DNA from: Pascua guehoae
Taxonomy: Eukaryota; Basidiomycota; Tremellomycetes; Trichosporonales; Trichosporonaceae
DNA: 64,000 nt
Assembly (NCBI GenBank): GCA_001600415.1
Contig: BCJX01000005.1
Location: 1,792,008-1,856,007 of the forward strand
Direction of reading: 5' to 3'
Shown: piece after piece, positions 34,769 to 46,031 of the stretch
How the letters are laid out: each line of letters opens with the position of its first letter
How positions within the stretch are numbered: position 1 is the first letter of the stretch
The notes under the pieces: generated by a model
Seen by the model: only the letters and a program-made list of their open reading frames with translations
What the model was told of the DNA's origin: nothing
Database searches by the model: none
Translations under genes and position numbers: made by a program

Positions 34769-34849
34769 TGGACGGGTTAGGAAACGAACCACAGACCTCG
34801 TCAATTAGTCGGTGCTAATGACGCGCTCTACCAACTGAGCTACACGCCC
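34769..34849 (-). tRNA. tRNA-Ala(AGC), possibly defective
   Basis: Same body as the other tRNA-Ala genes here (GGGCGTGTAGCTCAGTTGGT, loop TTAGCA, a short intron), with the G3-U70 pair that identifies Ala. Its T-loop reads TTCGTTT where the others have TTCGATT, so the nearly invariant A58 is replaced and the B-box is off consensus. Confidence 0.75.
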
Positions 34850-34862
34850 CAAAAGATTGAAA

Positions 34863-34958
34863 TGGAGTGACCCGGGATCGAACCAGGGACCGTACGAATG
34901 AGAAGTAGAAACATGTTCAAACTTCAGTCGTACGCTCTCCCAACTGAGCTATCCCTCC
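34863..34958 (-). tRNA. tRNA-Phe(GAA), intron-containing, copy B
   Basis: GGAGGGATAGCTCAGTTGGG, loop CTGAAG, then a longer intron than copy A, and T-arm CCTGGTTCGATCCCGGG. Same G5-A68 acceptor mismatch as copy A. Confidence 0.9.
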
Positions 34959-35482
34959 ATTTGGTGTTATGGTGTTTCGTCCCCTCACCTCATTCGCGTG
35001 CAGGGTACTCTCTGTGTTGTTTGTGGCGTCATTGTTTACACAACACCACCATCCAGGAGCACTCACTTCACCATCGTCCTCATTCTGGTGCGCTCCCAGA
35101 GACTCTGTCAGAGACCGATCACTACCTATGTCGCGCCGGTCATCAGCCACAGGGGCCACTTGTTGTCAAAGATGGACTAGAGCAACAGCTGATGTCTCCA
35201 TCACCATCATTCCCCAACAGCCTCTCAATGTGCTGTCCTGTCTTCTGCTGTCGTGCAATAGCGAACGACGACAAGCCTAAGAGGGCGAGAGCACGAGAGG
35301 ACGAGAAGGACGGGAATGAAGGGGGGGAGCAGAAGCAGCAGTGACCTGTGCTCCATCACGACGATATTTTCAACTTTGGACCTCGTCAACCCGATCACAA
35401 CGGCCATAAACGACCCCCACCTCGACCCAGATCGTCTCTTGTCATTTCCCGCCCGTCTTTGCTCTCTGGTATCCAAAAAGCT
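34959..35482. other. Spacer between tRNA-Phe and tRNA-Glu
   Basis: No gene supported. Confidence 0.5.
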
Positions 35483-35578
35483 TCTCCGCCAGGGAGTCGA
35501 ACCCTGCTCTATCGCGATCTTTCTATTGAAAGGCTCTCTCTTGAGAGGCGATTATACTAACCGATATACTAGCGAAGA
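35483..35578 (-). tRNA. tRNA-Glu(CTC), intron-containing, copy B
   Basis: 96 bp identical to 18072-18167, intron included. Confidence 0.92.
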
Positions 35579-36550
35579 GACTATGTTAATCATATGGCGA
35601 GGTGCGGCTTGCCGGCCAGCGCCTTTCATTTCGGCAATCAAGAGCCCAGCAAGTACGACAGGATCATATTGGAGGCAGAAGGGCAGCTGTACAAGCGGTC
35701 GAGCACGGCCAGAAATCGTGTATCCATGTGTCAAGTCTTGTGGCAAGCGATAGCCGCAGTGAGTTTGGAGAAATGTACTCACTGGGTGTGGCAGTTGGTT
35801 GTAGAATGAGTGAATGACAGGGAACAGAAACGATCAAGAAGGAAGAGCAAGTGCTGTTAGGCATTGTTGTTGCAGACGTGTCACATGGAAGAGTATTTCG
35901 ACATGTCGCGTTCAAGAATGAACGCTAGCAAGGTGTTGTTGTTGCTGATGACATGACCATGATGACGGCCATCACATTGACTATGAGGCATTTGCAACTC
36001 TTCAGTGCTGCATCTACTCAAAGCATCAATAATCTAGGTTGAAGAGGGGAAAGGACAAAAGCAAGCCTCTGACACTGGCAAACAAACCCTTTCCCACCTA
36101 GCTATTTCTGTTTCTTTTCGACATGATGGGTCAGGGCGCCTGCCGATGCCGCGCATTCAAGGGCCTGGTTGAGACGAGAGGTGAAAGGCATCGATAGTAA
36201 CATATGAGCAATTCTATGTGTTCTTCGAGGTGTCGAGGTGATAACGAGTCGACCAATGTCGTCGCTGCCTTCCTGTAGGTATGTTATTAATGGGACCACT
36301 GATGTGGTGGAAAAGCTTGGCAAACAGTGCCTTCAGTAGGTACCACGGTGTGGAGTCATGCCGCGGTCAGTGGCGGTCACGTGTCGTTGTCCGCGGTCAT
36401 TTACAACTTTATCTTTGTCTGCCAGGCAGCGACGGACCAGGTGCCAGAACATAGGCCTGACCGTGTCACTGATGAATGCGGTTTTAAGAACCTTTGATGG
36501 GGCGAGGACAAGCAACATGCATTGTGATCTACTCGCCACTACCCCCTCCG
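35579..36550. other. Intergenic, no gene supported
   Basis: Non-coding up to the secreted-protein gene at 36551. Confidence 0.45.
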
Positions 36551-37714
36551 ATGCTTGACCTCAATCTCACTATCAATCTCGCAGTCTGGCTCACTGCTCT
36601 TGGTGCCGTGAGTGCGGACACGGGAGTAGTGGCCAAATCGCCTCGCACCACTTGGCCCAACCTCGCGCACCATGGTCGCGACTATACCGAGCCGCCTCCG
36701 GCGAATATCTCTGTGGTCCCACAGTATCCGCACAATGCGACCGATTATCGCGAGCCGCCCGTCGTGGTGAACCAGTCGGGCCTGCCGCTCAAGTTCGAGA
36801 CGCACTCGTCGTCACATTACTGTGAGTCCCCCGGGTCTCGCGACTCGAGGCGAGGGAGAAAGGGAGAAGTACCGGCACTATGCCGACGAGACTGACGAAC
36901 AGGGGTGTCGTGGTGGATGAACAGGGCGACGTGGTCGGGGAGGGTCGGGGAGCGAATACCTCTCGCGCGACGCGTATATCTGGCTTGGCAATAGGTCAAA
37001 GAACCTCACTAGGCTCAGGGCCTTTCCTCGTATAAACTATAGTGCGTCGTAACGTCTAGCCCCCCCGGCGGGGAGACAACCCAACCTCGGCCCGCCGTAT
37101 ATCGGGGCGTCGGACGGCACCTCGATCTTGACCTTGTTCGCCTGCCGGCCCGGTATGTACACGACCTACACGGACTGCATAAGGGGATCCAACCGACGCA
37201 AACATGCTCGAGCCCGGGTGGGGATATTATCTGTTCATCACGGCGAATGATACTGGAGGTAAGTCGCGGAACGTGGGCGGACAATGCGGTATGGCAGCGA
37301 CTGGATGGATAGTGAAGAGCAAGCGTGTGGCAAGTCAACGAGCAGTGCGGGACGGAATGGCGAAGACAGGGGTTTGACGAGTGGAACCAGCGGCAACCAC
37401 GGCGGGGAAGGAGCGAGCTCTGGGTTTCCAATGCAGATTGTGGTGCTGGAGGCGCAGTCGGCCACATGGACACGGTGACTCTTGTCGCTAACACCCTAGA
37501 GCTGCTGGGCATATCTGAAGAGTTTGAAGTAAAGCCAAACACGACCGAGCCGCTGGACCCCCAGCCCACCAACCCCCACTGGGACCCCAGCCACGACCGC
37601 GACGAGGCCAACAGCAGCGCGGGGGCTGGAGTGAGCGCGGTGGCGCGTCGAGTGAGCGCGGGGGCGTGGTTTGTCGTGCCGGCCAGTGTTGTGGGTATCG
37701 TCTGTGTACTTTAG
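36551..37714 (+). pseudogene. Secreted GPI-tail-like protein, frame-disrupted
   Basis: Exon 1 (36551-36821) gives a signal peptide (MLDLNLTINLAVWLTALGAV) and a Pro/Asn-rich segment with N-glycosylation sites. After an intron ending at 36902 the frame continues as WVSWWMNRATWSGRVG, then a coherent stretch (SEYLSRDAYIWLGNRSKNL) appears only in the next frame, as if one G were extra in the G4 run near 36955. Further on, LTLFACRPGMYTTYTDC passes to ANMLEPGWGYYLFITANDTG only with one G added near 37175. The last exon (about 37320-37714) ends in AWFVVPASVVGIVCVL, a GPI-type tail. The protein-like quality on both sides of each shift suggests a young pseudogene or base-call errors in G-runs. Family not recognised. 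Confidence 0.55.
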
Positions 37715-38617
37715 TGTGCTTTAATTGAACTGTGGGAAACGTAGGTGAAAATGAAGGAAGCGATACGACGTTTCTTGTTTTGCAAGTGTGGGCCCCATGC
37801 CAATGTCGACCACCGCGCGTTTCTCAAGACGAGTGAGATTTGTGCAGTTACGGTTTTCTCCACGATCGTACTCGCCTTGCCACGCACATCGGCCCCTCAG
37901 GAAGCCAGTTCTAATATCTCATAACATGCCGAGCTAGTCGGGACACAAACCGAAAGACACACCGTGTCTCAACACCGATGCGGCCGCGGACCAGTAGCTA
38001 GAGACAGGCTTCCCAGACGACTCGGGTATGCAGAGGACATCAGTCTGCGGAGGGCACGAGTCTGCAGAAGACACAATACTGCAGAAGACACGGGTGTGAA
38101 AAAGTTACAGAGAGACTTCTGATGTGCAGCGCAAGTCGTCTGTTAGTGCGCAAGAATCAGCACGCACGCCGGGGTTTTCATTTTGCCAGTACCATGAGCT
38201 ATGATGCAGGCATCGGCACAGCAGTACGGAGCCATGTCAATCCGCCGGGCAAGCTCCTCCACCTCCTCGTCTCGACGGAAACTGTGCGAGACCCTCGACT
38301 CATCACAAACCGCTGGCTGTGAGCGATAGCCTGTAGCGACTCCCTACCGCTGCACCCCGAGCGGCCTCACTAAGTTGTGGAATGTTGGAGCAGTGTAGAG
38401 TGCTCATGCGCGCGGGCCAGTACTGTTCGCACGATTCATTCATTCATTTCACTACTTCAGGATACAGCCATTGCGTGTTTTCCAAGCTTTGCAGAATTAA
38501 CGTTTCTCGACTTCTTCACTGGACACTTTGCTTCTTCCGTCACTTCTTGCGTACCGTACACGCGCAATCGTCGGGAACGCGATCAGGGTGGGGGGCGAGA
38601 ACGATCGGGTGCTAGAT
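37715..38617. other. Intergenic, no gene supported
   Basis: Includes small direct repeats around 38035-38095 (GAGGACATCAGTCTGCGGA-like, GAAGACACAATACTGCAGA-like). 3' flank of the giant repeat gene. Confidence 0.45.
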
Positions 38618-41600
38618 TTACAGTGCGGGCGGGGCGCCGGGGCGGGCCGTGGCGCCACCCGTACCGGTACCAGTCGCGCCTGTGAGGCCCGAGGTGGTGG
38701 TGCCGGTGGTACCCGTGCCGTCGTCCATGCGCTCATTGTAGCTGCTCGCGGGGGTCATGTACGCCGAGCCGCCCTCTGCATCGTCAAAGGTGCCGGGCAT
38801 GCTGCGCTCGCGTGAGTGGCCCGAGGCACGGACGCCCTTCGCGCCGACGCCGGGCTCGGTGTCGGGCTCGTTGCGGCCGGTGATCTTGTCGACGACCGAC
38901 TCGATCTTGGCGAGGAGACCGCCGCCGGACGAGGGGGAAGAGGGCGAGGCGCCCGTGGCAGTCGTGCCGGTGCCGGTGCCAGTGCCAGTGGTGCCAGTGA
39001 GACCAGAGCCAGTGTGAGACGAGCCGGTGAGGCCAGTACCAGTGCCAGTGGCGCCCGTGAGGCCAGTGCCCGTGGTACCCGTAGCAGAGCGCGCGCCGAC
39101 AGGGGCGCCGGCGGTGGTGGGGCTCCAGCGAGTAGAGTCACCAGCAGCCCGAGCCTGGTCCGTGTTGACGCTCATGCCCCCGGGGCCGGTGCCGGTGGCG
39201 CCCGTGGAGGTCTGGTCGCGGTGGTGGCCGAGTGCGGCGGCGCCAAGACCACCGGCGCCGGCGCCGAGAGCGGCACCCTCGAGGCCGCGGTGGCGGTTGT
39301 CGTCGTGCGTGCCCGTGAGGCCAGAGCCGGTGTGGGACGAGCCGGTGAGACCTGAACCAGTGTGGGACGAACCAGTGAGGCCAGTGCCAGTGCCGGTGTG
39401 AGATGAACCAGTGAGGCCAGTACCAGTGCCCGTGTGGGACTGACCCGTCAGGCCAGAGCCGGTGTGCGACGAGCCAGTAAGGCCTGTTCCAGTACCAGTG
39501 TGCGACGAGCCTGTAAGACCAGTACCAGTACCAGGGCCAAGACCCGTACCAGTCTGGCCGCCCATGAGGCCAGAGTGGCCAGCCGTGTCGCTCGAGAACT
39601 GCTGCGTGCCGGTCATGCCAGTGTTGTCACGGCCCTGCTGGTGGTGGTGCATAGCGCCCGCACCGAGTGCGCCGGCGCCAGCGCCGAGGGCGGCATCACG
39701 GCCGTAGTGGTGGTCGGTGCCCTGCTGGCCAGTAAGACCAGAGCCGGTCGTACCGTGTTGGCCAGTGAGGCCAGAGCCGGTGGTGCCGTGCTGGCCTGTA
39801 AGACCGGTGCCAGTGCCGTGCTGGCCAGTAAGGCCAGAGCCGTCGCGCGAGCCCGTGATGCCCGTGCCGTGCTGGCCGGTGAGGCCCGAGGCCGTGGTCA
39901 CCTGCTGGCCCGTGAGGTTGGTGCCGTGCTGGCCAGTAGGGCCAGTGGCGCGCTGCGAGTCGGTCAGACCGGGCTGGCCTGCAAGGCCGGCGCCAGTGCC
40001 AGAGTGGCCAGTCATGCCGGTGCCAGTACCGTGCTGGCCCGTCAAACCCGAGCCGGTGGTGCCGTGCTGGCCCGTCAAACCCGAGCCGGTGGTGCCGTGC
40101 TGGCCGGTAAGGCCAGTGCCGCGGTCGCCAGTGAGGCCCGTGTTGTCGCGGCCCTGGTTGTCGCGACCCTGGTTGTGGTGGTGCATAGCGGCGGCGCCGG
40201 CGGCACCTGCGCCGAGGGCACTGGCGCCGAGGGCGGCGTCGCGGCCATAGTGGCGGTCGTCGCGGGTGTCACCCGTGTCGCGGCCGGTGAGGCCCGTGCC
40301 GTGCGTGCTGTCGTAGGCGCCCTTGCCGCCCGAGGTGGGGCCCATGGTCGTGCCCGTACTCTGGCTGATGCCCGTGTCGCGGCCGAGGGTGCCGCTGCCG
40401 GTCGTGTCGCGCGAGCCTGTGAGACTCGTACCAGTGGTGCCACGCTCGCCAGTGAGGCCGTGGTCGCGCGTGCCGGTGGCGCCGCGCTCGCCCGTGAGAC
40501 CCGTGCCGGAGCCGTGGTGGCCCGACTCGACAATGCCCGCCTCGCGGTTCCGGTTCTTGTCGTGGTGGCCGAGGGCGGCGGCACCGAGACCGCCGGCGCC
40601 GGCGCCGAGGGCCGCGCCCTCGAGACCGCGGTGGCGGTTGTCATGCGAGCTGGTCGTGTCCATGGGACCGACGTCGGACGACGTGTCGCGGAGACCGGCG
40701 CCAGGGCGGTCAGAGTACTGGCCCGTGCCGGTTGCGCGTTCGGCCTTGTCGGCGAGCCTGCCCGTGGCGCCCGTACCGTGCGTGCCGTGTGTGCCGGTTA
40801 CGCCAGTGCCAGTGCCAGTGCCAGTGGTGCCAGTGGCGGAATCAGTCACACCGGTGCCAGTGAGGCCGCCTTCGCGCGTGGGGGCGCCCTCGCGCGCGCT
40901 GTCGTCGATCGTGGCGCCGGCAACCGGCGTGCCGCCGACAAGCTCCGCGGGGCGCGGGAGGTTGTCGTGCCCAGCCATGGGGTGCTGGCTGAGGTCCTTG
41001 AGTGGCGGCTGGTTGTCGATGGCGCTCGTGCCGATACCGCCAGACTTGCCAGTGGCGCCGGTCGTGCCGGTGGTGCCAGTCGTGCCAGTCGTGCCCGTGG
41101 TGCCACGGGTGTCAGTGCCAGTGACGCCGCGCGAGCCGGTCGTGTCCGCGGTGCGGTCCCTGTGGTCGCCGAGAGCCTTGGCGCCGAGGGCACCAGCAGC
41201 TGCACCAGCGCCAGCGCCGAGGGCAGCGCCGCCGAGACCACGGCTGTTGTCGCGGTCGTCGGTGCGGCCGGTAGTGCCAGTGGTGCCAGTAGTGCCACGG
41301 GTACCAGTGGTGTTGTCGTAAGGACCGGTGCCGGTGGCACGCTCAGCCGTGTCGGCGAGCCTGGACCTGGGGCCAGTGCCGGTGCCAGAGCCAGTGAGGC
41401 CAGTGCCGGTGCCGTGGGTGCCGTGGGTGCCCGAGCCCGTAAGACCAGAGCCGTGCGTGCCGTGCGAGCCAGTGAGGCCGGTGCCGCGGTCGCCAGTGAG
41501 GCCAGAGCCGCGGTCGCCAGTGAGACCTGAACCGGTGGTGCCGTGCTGGCCAGTGAGGCCGGAGCCGGTCTGGCCGACGCCGGTGTTGTCGCGGCCCTGG

Positions 41601-44600
41601 TTGTGGTGGTGCATAGCAGCGGCGCCAGCGCCGAGGGCACCGGCACCAAGGGCTGCGTCGCGACCGTAGTGGTGGTCATCGCGGCCGGAGGTGTCACGGC
41701 CAGTCGTGTCGCGGCCAGTCGCGTCGCGGCCGCTGAGGCCACGGTCGCCGCCGAGGCCACGGTCGTTGTCACCGCCCGACGCGCGTGCGAGGTTCTGTGC
41801 CTCGCGGCCCGTAAACGCCGAGCCGGTGGGGGCGTGCGTGCTGTCATACGCGCCCTTGCCGTCCGACGTGGGACCAATGCTCGAGCGCGTGTCGCGTCCG
41901 GTACCGATGCCGGCACTCTGGCCGATGCCGCCGGCGCCGGTGGGGTTCTCGCGCCCTGTGTCGGTGCCGCGGGTGTTGCCGATGCCCGACGAGCCAGTGT
42001 TGTCGTACGGCGTCGTGCCAGAAGTGCCGCGGGTGTTGTCGCGGCCGGTCAGGCCCGTGTCGCGGCCCGTGTTGTCGCGGCCTTGCTGGTGGTGGTGCAT
42101 GGCACCGGCGCCGAGGGCTCCGGCACCAGCGCCGAGAGCGGCGTCGCGGCCGTAATGGTGGTCGTCGCGGCCCGAGTCGCGGCCAGTGAGGCCAGAGTCG
42201 GTGCCGCGTGTACCCGTGAGGCCCGAGTCGGTGCCACGGGTGCCGGTGAGGCCGGTTCCGTGTTGACCATGCTGGCCAGTGAGGCCAGAGCCTTGGGTGC
42301 CAGTGAGGCCAGAGCCGTGGGTACCCGTGCCAGTCAGTCCCGAGTTGTCACGGCCAGTAAGGCCAGAACCATGGGTACCGGTGCCGGTGAGACCAGAGTT
42401 GTCACGGCCAGTAAGGCCAGAACCGTGGGTACCAGTACCAGTGAGACCAGAGTTGTCACGGCCCGTCACGCCCGAGCGGTCAGAGTCGCGCTGGTTGTAC
42501 TGGTGCATGGCACCGGCGCCGAGAGCACCAGCGCCAGCGCCGAGGGCGGCGTCGCGGCCATAGTGGTGGTCGCGGCTGTCGCTGCCGGGGAGACCCGACT
42601 CGGTGCCGCGGGAGCCCGTGAGGCCCGAGCCGGTGCCGTGGGTGCCGTGCGTCCCGTGGGTTCCGTGAGTTCCGTGGGTTCCGTGGGTTCCGTGGGTGCT
42701 GTCATGGCCCGAGAGGATGGAACGGTCCGTGTCGCGACCCTGCGTACCCGTGGTGTTGTGGCCGGAAAGCAGGTTGCGGTCAGTGTCGCGGCCGGCTGTG
42801 CCGGTCGTGTTGTGGCCTGAGAGAATGTTGCGGTCCGTGTCGCGGCCGGTCATGCCGGTGTTGTCGCGGCCCTGCTGGTGGTGGTGCATGGCGCCCGCAC
42901 CGAGCGCGCCGGCGCCGGCGCCAAGGGCGGCGTCACGGCCGTAGTGGTGGTCGTCGCGGCCAGAGTCGCGGCCAGTGAGGCTAGAGTCGGTGCCGCGCGT
43001 ACCCGTGAGGCCCGAGTCGGTGCCCGTTGCGCTGCGGCCGGTGCCCGACTCGAGGCCGCGGGTGCCCGTACCCGTACCAGCACCAATGCCGGTGCCGGTG
43101 CCAGTGTGGCCGGTGTGGTGGCCGGAACCAGTGTGGCCGTGCTCACCCTGGCCCGTTCCCGTGAGCTTGTCAGCGACGGCCTCGACCTTTGAGACAATCT
43201 TCTCCTTGATGCCGCCGCCGCCCGAGGTGCTGTCGGCGGTGATGCCGGTGCCGCGCGGGCGGTTGTCGGGGTCGACGCCACCGAGGCCCGTGCGGTTGTA
43301 GCTCGGGGTCGTGTCCGTGTTGCGCCCGTGGTGCGCGAGGCCGGCAGCAGCGGCAGCGCCGGCGCCAAGCGCACCAGCACCGAGGGCCGCGTTGCGGCCA
43401 GTGTGGCTGTCGTCACGGCCAGTAGTGTCGCGGGTGTCTCGGCCAGTGAGGCCAGAGTCACGACCAGTGGTGTCGTCCCTAGTCCTGATTTCACGGTTGT
43501 TGTCGGGGTAGTCACCGCCGCTGCCGTGGTGGCTGCCGTGGTGGCCAGCGAGACCACCCGCACCGGCGCCGGTGCCGGCACCAAGAGCCGCGTCGCGACC
43601 GTAGTGGTGGTCATCGCGGCCGGTGGTGCCGGTGGTACCCGTCGTACCCGTGCCGCGGCCAGTGGTGTCGCTGCCGGAAATGGCGCGCGTGTCACGGCCA
43701 GTGGTCTTGTACTGTCCACCGCTAGTCTGGGACTGGTTGAGCGCGTCGTCAACCTTGTCGCTCACACCCCTGCCGGTGCCTGTGTGGCCGGTGGACGTGT
43801 GGCCGAGCCCGGTACCCGTGCCGGTGTGGCTGGTGGTCTGGCCCAGGCCAGAGCGGTCTGAGCCCTGCTGGTGGTGGTGGATCGCACCTGCGCCGAGGGC
43901 GCCGGCGCCGGCACCGAGCGCGGCGTCACGGCCATAGTGGTGGTCGTCACGGCCAGAGGTGTCACGAGTGCCCGTGCCGGTGGTGCCGGGCTGACCAGTG
44001 GCGAACTGGTTGTACTGGCCCGTGCTGCCGGCGGTGGGGTACTGGCCGCTGCCGGTCGTGCCGGTGCCGTGGTGGCCGTGTGAGCCAGTCAGGCCCGAGC
44101 CCGAGCGGTCTTCATACGCGCCCGTGCCGGTCGCGCGCTGGGCCGTGTCGGCCAGCCTGTCCTTGGTGCTGGCACCGGTGCCGGTGCCAGTGTGGCCTGT
44201 GGAAGTGTGTCCGAGGCCGGTGCCGGTGCCAGTGTGGCTGCCCGTCTGGCCGAGGCCAGTGTCGCGCGTGTCGCGGTTGTCGCGGTCGCGGCTGTTGTAG
44301 GCGTGCGCAGCGCCAGCGCCGAGGGCGCCGGCACCGAGGCCGGCCATGCCTGCTTCGAGGCCCGTGTGGCCGCGGCCACCCGTGCCGGTGGTGTTGTCGC
44401 GCGACGTGATGCCCGCGCCGGTGTGCTGCTGCCCACCGCCGGTGGTGATGCCAGAGCCCGTGTCGTACTGGCTGCCACCAGTGGTGGCCGTCGTGCCCGA
44501 GCGAGTGCCCTGGGGCTGGGCGTTGAGGATGCCACGGCCGCCGGTGCCGGTGGCGCTAGTGGGCGAGTTACCGCTGCCCTGGAAGACGCCGACACTGGGG

Positions 44601-46031
44601 CTGCCAGGGGTCTGGCTGCCGTGCGTGGTCGCGCCCGAGATGGGCTGGTTGTTGCCAGCGGTCTGGTCGCTGGAGCGGTAGATTGTGGCCGAGCCGGGCT
44701 GGTTGGCGCCGCCCTGGCCCGAGGTCTGGTCGCTGGAGCGGTAGATGGTCGCCGAGCCGGGGGCGTTGGAGCCCGTCTGCTGGCCAGTCGAAGCGTAGCC
44801 TGGCGTGGACGACGCAAAGTCCTGCGAGCCAGGCTGGTTCTGGTTGTGGTGGTGCATCGCACCCGCGCCGATGGCGCCGGCGCCGGCACCGAGGCCCGCG
44901 CCGCCGAGCGCGGCGGCAGTGCCGTGGCGCCCGCCAGAGGTCGAGTCGGTCGCGCCCGTGGGCGTGCCCGAGATGCCGCCGGTGGTCGCGGCGGTGCTAA
45001 GGTTGTCGCGCTCGCGAGAGCCGACATTCTGCGTGCCGGTGTTGGCGTCGTGGCGGTGGAGCGCGTCGCTGCTCAGCTGCTGCCCGCCGGCGCCGGTGCC
45101 GGAACCCTGCTGCATCTCACGGCCCTGCGGGCTGATGATGCGCTCGAGGTCGGGGTTGGTGGGGCTGCCGCCGAGGTGCTGGCTGCCCACGGTGGTGCTC
45201 TGGTGCTGGCCCATGGTGCTGGGGTTGCTGCTGCCAAAGGCCTGCCTTTCGCCAGCAACGTTCTGGGTGTTGCGAGCGTTGGAACCACCGAGAGCGCTGG
45301 CGATACCGCCAGAGCCGCTGGTAGAGTTGCCGCAGGTGGGGCAGTTGCCCGACGAGCCCGTGTTGGAGGCATTGCTGCAGAGTCAGCACGGCGTGGTCGT
45401 GGGAAGCGGACGGGCTGGGTATGTGACACAGATCTAGTGTGTACAGGATACAAGATACAAGAGGAGGAAGAGACGAGGTGTTACAACGGGGTTTGGCGTG
45501 GGAGACATGGTCACAAGGCGAATAGGCCGACGAGAACAAGAGGTACACACAGAGGCTTGGGAAGCTAGACAACTCTACGACACACCGCCTCCGCGACGCC
45601 AGCGGTCTCAAGACTCACTTGCCGCTGCCGCCGAGGGCGCCTTCGACAGTACGCTGGAAGTTGCTGAGCGCACCGCCGCTAGCTGGCTGGTTGCAGGTGG
45701 GGCAGTTGGCACCGGTGGCTCCGGTGCCCGCCGTCCGAGCTGCGTGCTGGTCCCCAAAGGGGTTGTTGGCGTTGTTGGTGCTGGATTGCACTGCGCCGTG
45801 AGCATGATGACATTGCGAGAGAGAGCAAGAGAAGAGACCCAAGAGGTCTGTCTGTACGACGAGGGGTGTGGCGTTGGTGGCGCCGAAACGCCTCCCGCAA
45901 CCCCAGTGGCACTGATCAGAGGTGGCGAAACACGAGGCGACGACGAGCATCCAGGTCGCCAGCAACCACCTGGGACACATCTCGCAGGTCGCCCCATACG
46001 CGCCGCCGCCGTCTCCGCGAGGCTACTCACT
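38618..46031 (-). CDS. Giant Gly/Thr/His-rich modular repeat protein (hydrophilin/LEA-like)
   Basis: Exon 3 (45374-38618) alone encodes over 2,250 residues without a stop. Exon 2 (45790-45619) adds MQSSTNNANNPFGDQ and a CPTC motif; a second CPTC starts exon 3. The only in-frame start I can build joins the final A of a leader exon (46031) to TG at 45790, a split ATG; total about 2,309 residues. The body lacks hydrophobic core segments and is built from about nine modules of the type DDHHYGRDAALGAGAGALGA followed by an HHH cluster, plus several weaker relatives. They are separated by GSGLTG/QHGTTG/GTGTG linkers, with amphipathic bits such as RLADTAERATGTG and KIESVVDKITG that recall LEA proteins. 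Likely a cytosolic desiccation/stress hydrophilin or a scaffold; the function is not established. Tandem DNA repeats may be collapsed in the assembly. Confidence 0.8.

Noticed and set aside
33525..34808. 427-residue plus-strand frame over the intronless SDR
   Set aside because: Shadow of the minus-strand SDR, which has clear motifs.
39434..41530. Long plus-strand open frames antisense to the giant gene
   Set aside because: They exist because the minus-strand repeats are GC-rich and lack stops in several frames; composition is only Arg/Ala/Val/Gly shadow sequence.
38618..45214. Repeat array resembling CRISPR or minisatellite
   Set aside because: The repeats are in frame and protein-coding, with variable spacing and no unique spacers; eukaryotic context.
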